Source: Streptomyces marincola
Lineage (GTDB): Bacteria > Actinomycetota > Actinomycetes > Streptomycetales > Streptomycetaceae
Direction of reading: 5' to 3'
DNA: 64,000 nt
Assembly (NCBI RefSeq): GCF_020410765.1
Contig: NZ_CP084541.1
Span: forward strand, 3,228,501-3,292,500
Shown here piece after piece: positions 32,722 through 42,087 of the stretch. Under the pieces are notes generated by a model. That model was not told the DNA's origin and did no database searches. It was given only the letters and a program-made list of their open reading frames with translations. The number at the start of each line of letters is the position of its first letter. Positions within the stretch are counted from its first letter, which is position 1. A program made the translations under genes and the position numbers.

Positions 32722-33353
32722 TGGCCGGGGCGCGCGTCGAACACCTCGTGACCTCGGGCACGTTCGCCCTCGACGGCGGCACCTGGGACGTCGACAACAA
32801 CGTGTGGATCGTCGGCGACGACAGCGAGGCCGTCGTCATCGACGCCGCGCACGACGCGGACGCCATCGCCGCCGCGCTCGGCGGCCGGACGCTGCGGGCC
32901 GTGATCAGCACGCACGCGCACAACGACCACGTCGGCGCGGCGCCCGCCCTCGCGGAACGCACCGGTGCGCCGGTGCTGCTGCACCCGGACGACCTGCCGC
33001 TGTGGCGGCTGACGCACCCGGACCGCGAGCCGGACGGCGAGCTGGCCGACGGGCAGGTGCTCACCGTCGCGGGCACCGAGCTGACCGTGCTCCACACGCC
33101 GGGGCACGCGCCGGGCGCGGTGTGCCTGTACGCGCCGGCGCTGGGCACGGTGTTCACCGGCGACACCCTGTTCCAGGGCGGCCCGGGGGCCACCGGCAGG
33201 TCGTTCTCCGACTTCCCGACGATCATCGCTTCGATCCGCGACCGGCTGCTGGCGCTGCCGCCCGGCACGGTGGTGCGCACCGGGCACGGCGAGAGCACGA
33301 CGATCGGCGCCGAGGCCCCGCACCTCGCGGAGTGGATCGACCGCGGGCACTGA
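32721..33353 (+). CDS. Metallo-beta-lactamase-fold hydrolase paired with mscR
   Basis: This 210-aa MBL-fold protein has STHAHNDHVGAA as the HxHxDH zinc motif (about residue 73), HTPGHAPGAVCL further on, and FTGDTLF supplying the bridging Asp. Its ATG overlaps the mscR stop (TGATG); an in-frame GTG lies one codon earlier. Glyoxalase-II-like enzymes in this position are thought to release formate from S-formyl-mycothiol, completing formaldehyde detoxification. Confidence 0.9.
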   Translation: MAGARVEHLVTSGTFALDGGTWDVDNNVWIVGDDSEAVVIDAAHDADAIAAALGGRTLRAVISTHAHNDHVGAAPALAERTGAPVLLHPDDLPLWRLTHPDREPDGELADGQVLTVAGTELTVLHTPGHAPGAVCLYAPALGTVFTGDTLFQGGPGATGRSFSDFPTIIASIRDRLLALPPGTVVRTGHGESTTIGAEAPHLAEWIDRGH

Positions 33354-33570
33354 CCCGGCGGCGGGCCATCACGGCCGGACACGGTCCGTCGCGGGCCGGT
33401 CCGGCCGGATGGCATGCTGGGGGCATGTCCGTTACCGATCCGCGCCGAAAAAGGGGGGAATTGGCCGACCGTACAGTCGGCGTTCACCGCGTGGTCATCT
33501 GAGCGACCCACGACGCGCTGCTCGCGTGTTTACCGTCGCGTTCGTCCTGCTCACAGCTCATGGAATACCG

Positions 33571-34536
33571 GTGCCCAAGCTCTCTGTCATCGTCGCCTGC
33601 CACAACGTGCAGGATTTCGTCCCCAATACGCTGCGCAGCCTGGCCACCAACGCCGGGCCGGAGACCGAGTTCATCCTCGTGGACGACCGGTCCACCGACG
33701 CGACCGGCGAGATCCTCGGCCGTGCGGAAGGGGAGCTGCCGCGGGCCAGAGTGATCAGGCACGACACGAATCTGGGCATCTCGCACGCGCGCAACACCGG
33801 GATCGAGGCCGCGCGCGGCAAATACCTGACCTTCCTCGACGGGGACGACTGGTACGCGCCCGGCTACCTCGACGAATTGACCAACGCCATCGACGAACTC
33901 GACTGCGATTACGTGCGCACCGACCACGTGCAGTCCAACGGCAGGCGCCGCACGGTCAACCGCGCGCCCGCGCCGCGCCGCGGCGTTCCCATGAGCCCCA
34001 GGGACGCGATCACCCCGGCGGACAAGAAGACGATGGTCGACTACCCCTTCGTGTGGGCGGGGGTGTACCGGCGCGAGCTGTTCGAGGACGGGCTGCGGTT
34101 CCAGACCCACCTGCGCACCGCGGAGGACCGGGTGTTCTGCTGGCAACTCCAGCTGCGCGCGCGGACGTTCGCGACGGTGGGGCTGCTCGGCGTCTTCTAC
34201 CGGCGGGGTGTGACCACCTCGCTGACGCAGATAAAGGACGACCGGCAGCTGGACTTCATCCCGGCGCACGACCTGATCCTGCGCGAGGTCCAGCAGGACC
34301 CGGAGGCCGAGCGCTTCCTGCCCAAGATCGTGCGCACCTACTGCGCGATGATCGCGTTCCACGCGGGCAACGCGGCGAGTTACGAGGCCGACGCGGCGCG
34401 CCGGCTGAAACAGGAGTCGGCGGCGGCCCTGCGCGGCTTTCCTCCGCAGCTGCTGGAGAAGACACTGGTGGCGATGGGCGACGAGCGCGGCAAGGTGCTG
34501 CGCCGCTTGCTCGGCCGGGGAAGGAAGGCGGCCTGA
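33571..34536 (+). CDS. Glycosyltransferase family 2
   Basis: This 321-aa protein starts at GTG 33571, because the GT-A fold begins at once (LSVIVACHNVQDFVPNTLRS). FILVDDRSTDAT and FLDGDDWYAPGYL provide the nucleotide-sugar/metal Asp residues, and HLRTAEDRVFCWQL carries the ED motif. No signal or membrane segment is visible. The Lys/Arg-rich C-terminal helix may contact the membrane. The next gene starts 3 bases after its stop, so the two enzymes should work together on one surface polymer. Confidence 0.88.
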   Translation: MPKLSVIVACHNVQDFVPNTLRSLATNAGPETEFILVDDRSTDATGEILGRAEGELPRARVIRHDTNLGISHARNTGIEAARGKYLTFLDGDDWYAPGYLDELTNAIDELDCDYVRTDHVQSNGRRRTVNRAPAPRRGVPMSPRDAITPADKKTMVDYPFVWAGVYRRELFEDGLRFQTHLRTAEDRVFCWQLQLRARTFATVGLLGVFYRRGVTTSLTQIKDDRQLDFIPAHDLILREVQQDPEAERFLPKIVRTYCAMIAFHAGNAASYEADAARRLKQESAAALRGFPPQLLEKTLVAMGDERGKVLRRLLGRGRKAA

Positions 34537-34539
34537 GCC

Positions 34540-35997
34540 ATGGGTGTGCGCACGCAGATCTTCGAGGTTTCGACGCTCTACGGAGCCGCCACGCTCGCGG
34601 CGGCACTGGACGCGGGGCAGTTCGGCCGGGAGGAGGGCACGCGGCGCGTGCTCCTTGTGTCGAACAACGCGACCATTCCGGAAACGGCCGCCGCGCTGAC
34701 GGACATGACCGGCTGGGCGCGGATCACGACCCGTTTCGACCGGGTCATCAACTGGAACGACACCATCCGTCCGCACCACCCGAGCGACTGGGGCCCGGCC
34801 GACCGGGACGCGCCGATCTGGGAACGGCTGCTGCGCCGGTACTGGGGCCTGGGGGACGGCCCGGTGGAGCTGGCCGTGGAGTCCGTGCACGCCAAGCCGG
34901 CGTCCGCGCTCGCCAAGATCTTCGGTGACGCGGACGTCCACGTGTACGCGGACGGGCTGATGAGCTACGGCCCGACCCGGGACCGGATCTCGCCGGAGAC
35001 GGCGATCCGCGTGCAGCGCCTGCTGCACCTGGACCTGGTGCCCGGGCTCGCACCGCTGCTGCTCGCCGAGCACGGGGTGCCGGCCGAGGTGGTGCCGGGC
35101 GAGGCGTTCCGCGCGGTGCTCGACGAGATCGGCGCCGAGCACGTGGTCCCCGGGGCGCCGGACGGCGAGGCGGCCGACGGCGAGGCCGCGGACGGTGAGA
35201 AGACGGGCACGGCGGACGACGCGGACGGCACGGCGGACGGCCCCGAGGCCGCCGCGCCGGGGCGGGTCGCGGTCCTGCTCGGCCAGTACCTCGCCGCGAT
35301 CGACATCCTCACGCCCGCCGAGGAGGAGCAGCTGCACGAGCGGATGCTGCGCGGCGCGGCGGCGGCCGGGTTCCGCGACGTGGTGTTCAAGCCCCATCCG
35401 ACCGCGCCGGTCCAGTACTCCAGGGCGCTGGAGAAGGCCGCGGCCGAGGCCGGCGTGCGGCTGACCGTGCTCGACACCCCGATGCTCGCCGAGACCGTGT
35501 TCGAGCACTACCGGCCCGGTCTCGTGGTCGGCTGCTTCTCCACGGCCCTGATGACCGCGTCCGCGTACTACGGGGTGCCGATCGCCCGGGTCGGCACGGA
35601 CCTGCTCATGCAGCGCATCACCCCGTACCAGAACAGCAACCGCATCCCGCTGACCATCGTCGACGCCCTGGTGCCCGACCTGGAGGCCCAGCGGGCCGGT
35701 GAGGTCGTCACCGAGCGCGCCGACGCCGCCGCGCGGGTCGCGCCGCTGGTGCGGACCGTCGGCTACTGCATGCAGGCCAAGACGAACCCGGGCCTGCGCG
35801 GCGAGGCCGAGGCGTGGCTCGACGCCCACCTCGACGAGACGACGTGGCGCTACTTCAAGCGGGCCAGGCTGACCGCGCTGGCCCTGCCCGGCGGGTTCGC
35901 CTCGCAGATCACGCGGCAGCTGCCGGGCGGCGGGACCGCCATGCGGTTCGCCCGCAAGGTGCGCAAGGCGACCCTGCGCAACAACGCCAAGCGCTGA
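34540..35997 (+). CDS. Polysialyltransferase-like glycosyltransferase
   Basis: This 485-aa protein has motifs of the alpha-2,8-polysialyltransferase family (GT52/GT38-like): FEVSTLYGAATLAAALDAG at the start, VHVYADGLMSYGP near 130, VFKPHPTAPVQYS (HP motif) near 285, and GCFSTALMTASAYYG (S/T motif) near 330. An insertion at about 207-243 is Asp/Glu/Ala-rich low complexity (EAADGEAADGE). In streptomycetes such enzymes are linked to Kdn-containing teichulosonic acids of the cell wall. The donor here could be a CMP-ulosonic acid, which is inference. Translationally linked to the GT2 gene. Confidence 0.8.
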   Translation: MGVRTQIFEVSTLYGAATLAAALDAGQFGREEGTRRVLLVSNNATIPETAAALTDMTGWARITTRFDRVINWNDTIRPHHPSDWGPADRDAPIWERLLRRYWGLGDGPVELAVESVHAKPASALAKIFGDADVHVYADGLMSYGPTRDRISPETAIRVQRLLHLDLVPGLAPLLLAEHGVPAEVVPGEAFRAVLDEIGAEHVVPGAPDGEAADGEAADGEKTGTADDADGTADGPEAAAPGRVAVLLGQYLAAIDILTPAEEEQLHERMLRGAAAAGFRDVVFKPHPTAPVQYSRALEKAAAEAGVRLTVLDTPMLAETVFEHYRPGLVVGCFSTALMTASAYYGVPIARVGTDLLMQRITPYQNSNRIPLTIVDALVPDLEAQRAGEVVTERADAAARVAPLVRTVGYCMQAKTNPGLRGEAEAWLDAHLDETTWRYFKRARLTALALPGGFASQITRQLPGGGTAMRFARKVRKATLRNNAKR

Positions 35998-36020
35998 CCG
36001 CGCGGGCCCGGCCACCGCAC

Positions 36021-36072
36021 CGGAACGCCCCCGGCCGCCGCGTCCAGCAGTGCGGCGGCCGGGGGCGTTCCG
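36021..36072 (+). terminator. Very strong hairpin terminator
   Basis: Perfect 21-bp stem around a 10-nt loop, between the convergent polysialyltransferase-like and acyltransferase genes. It is the longest perfect hairpin noticed in the window. Confidence 0.85.
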
Positions 36073-36114
36073 GGGTGCGGGCGGGCCGGGGCGGGCCCGT
36101 CGCCGCGCGGCGGC

Positions 36115-37266
36115 TCAGCCGAGCCAGCGGCGCGCTCCGAGCTTGCCCCACAGCAGGCTCGCGCCGTACGAGAGCGCGATCGTCATCGCGACCATCGCGA
36201 CGAGCATCGCGCTCGCCTCGACGGCGCCCGAGTCGGCGGACACCCAGCGCTTCACCAGCTCCTCGACGAAGAACACGTGCACCATGTAGGCGCCCATCGC
36301 GGCGGCGGACAGCTTGGTCAGCCGGGGGCGCCAGGACTCCTTGATGTGCATGCGGCTGACCAGCGCCAGGAGGCACAGGGTGAGGACGGCGACGAACGGG
36401 TGCGCGTTCGGGATCACGTAGTGGACCTGCGTATCCCACCAGACGCAGCCGGCCATGGCCGCGACCATCACTGCGGCCACCAGCCACAGGGCGCGGCGCG
36501 ACAGGCGCTTCGGGTGGGCGAACAGCAGGGCGCCGCCGATCGCGTACACCACCGAGTAGGTGCCGAAGCTCCAGCCGACCGGCGGCGGCGACCAGCCGGT
36601 GAACTCGCCCACGGTGGCGAGCAGGTGCGGCAGCCCGGCGATGACGAGCAGCGCGATGCCCAGGCCCCACGGGCGCCGCCCGGCGCGGATCAGCACGACG
36701 AAGCCGAGGGCCATGATGATCGGGATGTACGAGTAGAGGAACCACAGGTGGTACGCGGGCCGCACGGAGCCGAACACGGCCTCGACCGCCATGTCGGACA
36801 TCGGGTCGGTGTTGCGGTCGCGCAGGTAGGCCCACGCCAGGTAGAGGGCCGTCCAGACGAACAGCGGCGTGCCGTTGCGGATGATGCGGGTCCACATGCG
36901 GGCGCTATCGCGCGGCGGGGCGCCCATCAGCACGGCCCAGCCGGCCATGGCGAAGAACATGGGTACCGCGAACGCGTTCGCGCCGTCCGCTATGTGCCCC
37001 ACCCAGTAGGCGGCGGGGCCGTTCGACTCCTCCCGGTCGACGGCGAGGATGAACGCGCCGGCGACGTGTCCGAGGATCACGGCGCAGGAGCAGATCAGCC
37101 GCATGAGATCGATGTCGAACCGGTGTTCCAGCTTCGGTTCCGACCTGGGAGCGGGCACGGGGTTCAGGTCGTCTTTGTCCGTGACCGCCCCAGTTTGCGG
37201 GGTCGCGGAGGGTGCGCTCTTGGCGGGCATGGGTTCCGATCGCAGGGTCTGGCTGGGTGTGGGCAT
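36115..37266 (-). CDS. Acyltransferase 3 family membrane protein (OafA/WecH type)
   Basis: This 383-aa integral membrane protein has a 45-residue cytoplasmic lead, then FDIDLMRLICSCAVILGHV (the family RxxA/H pattern in the first helix). About ten hydrophobic segments follow, and HLWFLYSYIPIIM matches the family WY region. The family moves acetyl or other acyl groups onto sugars or lipids. ATG 37266 is taken as the start; ATG 37230 is possible and leaves the domain intact. It ends convergent with the two glycosyltransferase genes, so O-acylation of the same polymer is a reasonable guess. Confidence 0.85.
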   Translation of the reverse strand: MPTPSQTLRSEPMPAKSAPSATPQTGAVTDKDDLNPVPAPRSEPKLEHRFDIDLMRLICSCAVILGHVAGAFILAVDREESNGPAAYWVGHIADGANAFAVPMFFAMAGWAVLMGAPPRDSARMWTRIIRNGTPLFVWTALYLAWAYLRDRNTDPMSDMAVEAVFGSVRPAYHLWFLYSYIPIIMALGFVVLIRAGRRPWGLGIALLVIAGLPHLLATVGEFTGWSPPPVGWSFGTYSVVYAIGGALLFAHPKRLSRRALWLVAAVMVAAMAGCVWWDTQVHYVIPNAHPFVAVLTLCLLALVSRMHIKESWRPRLTKLSAAAMGAYMVHVFFVEELVKRWVSADSGAVEASAMLVAMVAMTIALSYGASLLWGKLGARRWLG

Positions 37267-37267
37267 C

Positions 37268-37326
37268 CCGTTGTCAACGGCTGTCCAAGACTGTCAACGA
37301 CTGTCCTTGGCTGCCAACGGTGGCAC
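37268..37326 (-). promoter_or_regulatory. Repeated TTGACAG-like elements directly upstream of acyltransferase start
   Basis: Read on the minus strand, TTGGCAG, GGACAG, TTGACAG, TTGGACAG and TTGACAA follow each other at 10-14 base intervals and end at the ATG. CCGTTG-T-CAACGG (37268-37280) and CCAAG/CTTGG (37285-37289, 37306-37310) form inverted repeats. Regulator-binding array or translational control site; not proven. Confidence 0.4.
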
Positions 37327-37465
37327 CGGACCTGGCTCCGGGAACCGTTGTTCGTGAACTTCTAGCCGACTTCCGGCAATGTCCCGCCGCCGGGAAGTGA
37401 CTGTCAGGTGAACTACGGCATACCGTCGGGTGCCGGCGCGCGCGCCGACCACCGGGAGTCCTCAG

Positions 37466-38182
37466 TCAGTGCTCTGCCAGGATCTCATCCAGGGCGCCTT
37501 CCCGGGGGCCCGCGAATTCAGGCGCCGGATCGAACGCGGCCTGATAGGCGGCCGTGACCGCGCCCGCCATCTCCCGCACCCCGCTGAACAGCCACACACC
37601 GCTCATGCGCTCCGGCACTCCGACGCCCCACGCGTCGATGCCCGCGGCCTCGCAGAGCGCGAGCGCGCGCCTGATGTGGAACTCCTGGGACACCAGGAGC
37701 GCCTCGGTCACCCCGAAGACCGAACGGGCCCGTGCACATGAGTTCCAGGTGTTGAACCCCGCGTAGTCGGCGACGATGCGGTCGCCCGGCACGTCGCGGT
37801 CGATGAGGTACTGGCGCATCGAGTCCGGCTCGTTGTAGTCCTCGGTGCTGTTGTCCCCGGTCACCAGGATCGCGCGGGTCCGCCCGCTGTGGAACAGCTC
37901 GGCCGCCGTGTCGAGCCGGTTCGCCAGCCACTGGGTCGGCTCGCCGTCGGGCCGCAGGCCCGCGCCGAAGACGACGGTCACCGGCGCGGCGGGCGCGTCG
38001 GCGAGGTCGCGCACCCGGCCGTCCGTCGTCACGTGCAGCCACGCGGAGGGCAGCAGCGCGAGGACGAGCAGCGCCATGACGGCCTGTACGGCCCGGCGCT
38101 TGCCGGGCACCGTGCGCGGCATGCGGGGCCGCGCGGCGCGCGCCAGGCGGCGCAGTCGATCGGTGGTCACACCGTGTGTCAC
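37466..38182 (-). CDS. SanA/YdcF-like DUF218 membrane-anchored protein
   Basis: This 238-aa protein has a basic N terminus (about 30 residues), one membrane helix (AVQAVMALLVLALLPSAWLHV) and an extracytoplasmic DUF218 domain. Typical DUF218 segments are VVFGAGLRPDGEPTQWLANR, RAILVTGDNS, YNEPDSMRQYLID and ALLVSQEFHIRRALALCE. SanA-type proteins affect envelope permeability and vancomycin resistance in enterobacteria; the biochemical role is unsettled. Confidence 0.88.
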   Translation of the reverse strand: MTHGVTTDRLRRLARAARPRMPRTVPGKRRAVQAVMALLVLALLPSAWLHVTTDGRVRDLADAPAAPVTVVFGAGLRPDGEPTQWLANRLDTAAELFHSGRTRAILVTGDNSTEDYNEPDSMRQYLIDRDVPGDRIVADYAGFNTWNSCARARSVFGVTEALLVSQEFHIRRALALCEAAGIDAWGVGVPERMSGVWLFSGVREMAGAVTAAYQAAFDPAPEFAGPREGALDEILAEH

Positions 38183-38429
38183 GTCCCGCCGGGCGGGGGA
38201 GTTCCCGAGCTCCGGGGGTTCGCGGGTCCTAGGTTCGGCGGGGGGGTCGGCCCGGCGTGGCCCGGTTCGGAACGGGTGGCCCGGTCCGTGCGGGGCGACG
38301 GCCGGGGGCGGCCTGGCCCGGCGGGGAGCGGGTCGGGCATGATGGGCAATCGAACAGTTTCGTACAGATACCTACGCGCACCCGGGGATCGTTGACACCG
38401 ATGAGCGAGCGCCGACACCTCGGGGAGCC

Positions 38430-39197
38430 GTGAGCGGGCTCGGGGCCGCGGACCTGGCGGTCCTCGCGCTCGGCGCGCTGCTCGTGGGGATCGCGAAGAC
38501 GGCCATCGGCGGGGTCGGCGCCATCAGCGTGGCCCTGTTCGCCGCGGTGCTCCCGGCCCGCGAGTCGAGCGGCGCGCTGCTGCCGCTGCTGATCGTGGGC
38601 GACCTGTTCGCGGTGCACGCCTACCGGCGGCACGTCGACTGGCCGGCCCTGCTGCGCCTCTTCCCCTCGGTGGCGGCCGGCGTGCTGGTCGGCGCGGTGT
38701 TCGTGGCCGGAGTCGACGACACCGCCATGCGCCGCACGATCGGCGGCCTGCTGCTCGCCGTCGTCGCCGTCCACCTGTGGCAGCGGCGCAGGCGGCGGCG
38801 CGCCGCCGCCGAGGCAGGGCCCGCGGGCGCGCCGCCGCGGCCCGCGGGGCGGTGGGTCGCGTTCTGCTACGGGCTGCTCGCCGGGTTCACGACGATGGTG
38901 GCGAACGCGGGCGGGGCCGTCATGTCCCTCTACCTGCTGGCGGCCGGGTACGCGATGCTGACGTTCCTCGGCACGGCCGCCTGGTTCTTCCTGATCGTGA
39001 ACCTGTTCAAGGTGCCGTTCAGCGCGGGGCTCGGGCTGATCACGGCCGATTCGCTGGCGCTGAACGCCGCGCTGCTGCCCGCGCTGCTGCTGGGCGCGTT
39101 CATCGGGCGGGCCGGGGTGAAGCGGCTCGACCAGAAGAAGTTCGAGCGCCTTGTGCTCGCGTTCACGGTCGTGGCCAGCCTGAACCTGCTGCGCTGA
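38430..39197 (+). CDS. TauE/SafE-type anion permease
   Basis: This 255-aa membrane protein starts at GTG 38430. It has two TauE repeats: LAVLALGALLVGIAKTAIGG at the N terminus and FCYGLLAGFTTMVANAGG after a basic cytoplasmic loop (WQRRRRRRAAAEAG). About eight hydrophobic helices are visible. TauE/SafE proteins export sulfite, sulfoacetate or other organic anions. No partner gene indicates the substrate. The ligase gene follows after 59 bases. Confidence 0.87.
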   Translation: MSGLGAADLAVLALGALLVGIAKTAIGGVGAISVALFAAVLPARESSGALLPLLIVGDLFAVHAYRRHVDWPALLRLFPSVAAGVLVGAVFVAGVDDTAMRRTIGGLLLAVVAVHLWQRRRRRRAAAEAGPAGAPPRPAGRWVAFCYGLLAGFTTMVANAGGAVMSLYLLAAGYAMLTFLGTAAWFFLIVNLFKVPFSAGLGLITADSLALNAALLPALLLGAFIGRAGVKRLDQKKFERLVLAFTVVASLNLLR

Positions 39198-39256
39198 GCC
39201 CGGCGCGGCGCGGGCGCCGGACTGCGCGAACGCGGGGCGCGGGCGACGATGGAGGC

Positions 39257-40774
39257 ATGCTGCTCTCCGAGCCGGCCCGGGTCTGGCGGGAAGTGGCCGC
39301 GGACACGGCGAGGACCACGAAGATCGCCGCGCTGGCGCGGCTGCTGCGCGCCACGGAACCGGCCGACGCGCCCGTCGTCATCACCTACCTGGCGGGCCGG
39401 CTGCCGCAGCGGCGCCTCGGGGTCGGCCCGCGGGCCCTGGCCCGGCGGCCCGCGCCGGCCGCGCGGGCGCGGCTGACCGTGCGGGAGACCGACGCGGCGT
39501 TCACGCGGATCGCGGCCGTCTCGGGCCCTGGCGCCACGGCGGAACGCGGACGGCTGCTCGGCGAACTGCTCGCGGCGGCCACCGCGCCCGAGCAGGACTT
39601 CCTCATCCGTCTCGTCTCGGGGGAACTGCGGCAGGGCGCGCTGGACGCCGTCGCGGCCGAGGCCCTGGCCGAGGCGGCGGGCGCGGCGCCCGACGAGGTG
39701 CGCCGGGCCGTCATGCTGGGCGGCTCGCTCGGCGCGGTCGCCGGCGCGGTGCTGGCCGGCGGTCCCGCGGCGCTCGCGGAGTTCCGGCTGCGCGTGGGCC
39801 GCCCGGTGCAGCCGATGCTGGCGGGCAGCGCGCCGGACGTGGACGCCGCGCTCGACCGGCTCGGCCCGTGCGCGGTCGAGGAGAAGCTGGACGGCGTCCG
39901 GGTGCAGGTGCACCGCGAGGGCGCCGAGGTGCGGATCTGGACCAGGACGCTGGACGAGATCACGGAACGGCTGCCCGAGGTCCGCGCCGCCGCGCTCGAA
40001 CTGGCCGCCGAGCGGGCCGTGCTCGACGGCGAGGTGATCGCGCTGGACGAGACGGGCAGGCCGCGCCCGTTCCAGGAGCTGGCGGGGCGGGTCGGCGCGC
40101 TGCGCGGCACCCTGCCGGTGTCGCCCGTCTTCTTCGACCTGCTCGCGCTCGACGGCAGGGACCTGCTCGACCTGCCCACCGAGGAGCGGCACGCGGAGCT
40201 GGCCCGGCTGGCCCCCGAGCCGCGCCGGGTGCGCCGCCTCGTGGCGGAGGACCCGGACCGCCCCGAGGTGCGGGCCGCCGTGCGGGAGTTCGCGGGCGCG
40301 GTCCTCGCGCGCGGGCACGAGGGGGTGCTGCTGAAGGCGCTCGGCGCCCCCTACGCAGCGGGGCGGCGCGGCGGGTCCTGGCTGAAGGTGAAGCCGGTGC
40401 ACACGCTCGACCTGGTCGTGATCGGCGCCGAGTGGGGGCACGGGCGGCGCACCGGCCTGCTGTCGAACCTGCACCTGGGGGCCCGCGGCGACGACGGCTC
40501 GTTCGTCATGCTGGGGAAGACGTTCAAGGGGCTGACGGACGCGCTGCTCGCCTGGCAGACGGAACGCCTGGGCGCGTTGGCCGTCGAACGCGCCGCGTGG
40601 GGTGTGCGGGTGCGCCCGGAGCTGGTGGTGGAGGTCGCGTTCGACGGCGTGCAGCGTTCCACGCGCTACCCCGCCGGTGTCACGCTCCGGTTCGCGCGCG
40701 TGCTGCGCTACCGGACGGACAAGGCCCCGGCCGACGCCGACCGGGTGGCCGCGGTCAGGGCGTTGCTGCGCTGA
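39257..40774 (+). CDS. lig: ATP-dependent DNA ligase (LigB-type)
   Basis: This 505-aa three-domain ligase has an N-terminal helical DNA-binding domain (about 1-180, with FLIRLVSGELRQGALD). The adenylation domain has EEKLDGVRVQVHR (Lys210 takes AMP), LDGEVIALD and FFDLLALDG. GHEGVLLKALGAPYAAGRRG and WLKVKP are motifs IV-V, and an OB domain completes the protein. The layout matches the non-essential ATP-dependent ligases of actinomycetes used in repair; replication uses the NAD-dependent LigA. No Ku or polymerase gene is adjacent. Confidence 0.92.
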   Translation: MLLSEPARVWREVAADTARTTKIAALARLLRATEPADAPVVITYLAGRLPQRRLGVGPRALARRPAPAARARLTVRETDAAFTRIAAVSGPGATAERGRLLGELLAAATAPEQDFLIRLVSGELRQGALDAVAAEALAEAAGAAPDEVRRAVMLGGSLGAVAGAVLAGGPAALAEFRLRVGRPVQPMLAGSAPDVDAALDRLGPCAVEEKLDGVRVQVHREGAEVRIWTRTLDEITERLPEVRAAALELAAERAVLDGEVIALDETGRPRPFQELAGRVGALRGTLPVSPVFFDLLALDGRDLLDLPTEERHAELARLAPEPRRVRRLVAEDPDRPEVRAAVREFAGAVLARGHEGVLLKALGAPYAAGRRGGSWLKVKPVHTLDLVVIGAEWGHGRRTGLLSNLHLGARGDDGSFVMLGKTFKGLTDALLAWQTERLGALAVERAAWGVRVRPELVVEVAFDGVQRSTRYPAGVTLRFARVLRYRTDKAPADADRVAAVRALLR

Positions 40775-40940
40775 TCAGGGCGTTGCCGCCGTGAACCGAT
40801 GAACGGGTCCGGCGGCGGCGGGCGACCGGTAACGCGGATCGTGGCTCCATCGTTATGGCTGTCGGCGCAACAATCCGCCGGGTTCGCGCATCTTTACCCA
40901 TGAGGTCTGAGAGATCTGGTCGTGCCAGGGGGGAACATCC

Positions 40941-42017
40941 ATGCGCTCCGCGTACGTTCGCAGGCTCGCCGTGTCGGCCGCCGCCGCCACCGCGCTGCTG
41001 CTGACCGGCTGCTCGGCGGAGGAGGGCCAGGCGTCCGGCGCTCCCACCGAAGCGGCCGAGCGGGAGGAGACGACCGCGCCGCCGGACGACGGCGAGGGCG
41101 ACGACGGGGCCGAGGAGAGCGAGGAGCCGGCCGAGCAGGTCGTGCTGGACTTCGGTGACGAGTCGGACCTGGTGCGGGAGTTGCAGGCGCGGCTCGAACA
41201 GCTCGGGCACTTCGCGGCCCGGCCCACCGGGTACTACGGCGACGTCACGGTCGGCGCGGTCTCCGAGTACCAGCGCGCGGCCGGCTTCGAGGTGTCGGGC
41301 ACGGTGTTCGAGAGCACGTGGGCGGCGCTCACGGGCGCGACGGCCGCGCCGACCGAGGAGCAGCTGTACCCGCCGCAGCAGGTGATGGGCTACGGGGACA
41401 ACTCCGACCAGGTGCGTGAACTCCAGGCCAGGTTGAAGCAGTTGGGTCACTTCGCCGACAATCCCACCGGGTACTACGGCGATGTGACCGCGGCGGCCGT
41501 GCGGGCCTACCAGGAGGCCGCGGGCATCGAGGCGACGGGCACGGTGTTCGAGCCGACCTGGGACGCGCTGCGGGCGGAGACGACCACGCCCACCCGGGAC
41601 GAGACCCATCCGCCGCTCGAAGTCCCGGAGGTCGAGCCCGCGCAGGGCCTCGACGAGCGCTGCCTCGAAGGCCGCGTCCTGTGCATCTCCAAGACGTCGA
41701 ACACGATGGCCTGGGTCGTCGACGGCGAGGTGCGGATGACGGTGGACGTGCGGTTCGGCGCCGAGGAGACGCCCACCCGCGAGGGCGTGTTCGACGTGTA
41801 CTGGAAGTCCCGCAACCACCACTCGACGCTGTACGACTCGCCGATGCCGTACGCGATGTTCTTCGACGGCGGGCAGGCCGTGCACTACTCGGAGGACTTC
41901 GCGGCCAACGGCTACAACGGCGCCTCGCACGGCTGCGTGAACGTCCGCGACGAGGCCGCCATCGCGGAGCTGTTCGACGCAGTGAACGAGGGCGACCGCG
42001 TCGTCGTCTACTGGTGA
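40941..42017 (+). CDS. L,D-transpeptidase lipoprotein with two peptidoglycan-binding domains
   Basis: This 358-aa lipoprotein has signal peptide and lipobox LLTGC with Cys24, then an acidic/Pro linker to about 65. Two PG_binding_1 repeats (about 70-125 and 150-205, each with LVRELQARLEQLGHF/QVRELQARLKQLGHF and PTGYYGDVT) are followed by a YkuD domain. Its active site is H-Y-S plus SHGCVNV (Cys332). It should bind and cross-link peptidoglycan at the outer membrane face through 3-3 bonds. The two repeats are close enough to be a recent internal duplication. Confidence 0.92.
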   Translation: MRSAYVRRLAVSAAAATALLLTGCSAEEGQASGAPTEAAEREETTAPPDDGEGDDGAEESEEPAEQVVLDFGDESDLVRELQARLEQLGHFAARPTGYYGDVTVGAVSEYQRAAGFEVSGTVFESTWAALTGATAAPTEEQLYPPQQVMGYGDNSDQVRELQARLKQLGHFADNPTGYYGDVTAAAVRAYQEAAGIEATGTVFEPTWDALRAETTTPTRDETHPPLEVPEVEPAQGLDERCLEGRVLCISKTSNTMAWVVDGEVRMTVDVRFGAEETPTREGVFDVYWKSRNHHSTLYDSPMPYAMFFDGGQAVHYSEDFAANGYNGASHGCVNVRDEAAIAELFDAVNEGDRVVVYW

Positions 42018-42025
42018 ACCCCGCG

Positions 42026-42054
42026 CCCGGGGGGCGTTTTCCGCGCCCCCCGGG
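42026..42054 (+). terminator. Hairpin terminator of L,D-transpeptidase gene
   Basis: Perfect 11-bp stem CCCGGGGGGCG / CGCCCCCCGGG with loop TTTTCCG, 9 bases after the stop codon. Confidence 0.75.
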
Positions 42055-42087
42055 TGTATCGCGCGCCCCCGCGGCGACAATGACCCC

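Noticed and set aside
33425..33502. 25-codon ORF starting ATG 33425 between the MBL and GT2 genes
   Set aside because: Too short, with no ribosome site or conservation clue; the region is better read as the leader of the GT2 gene.
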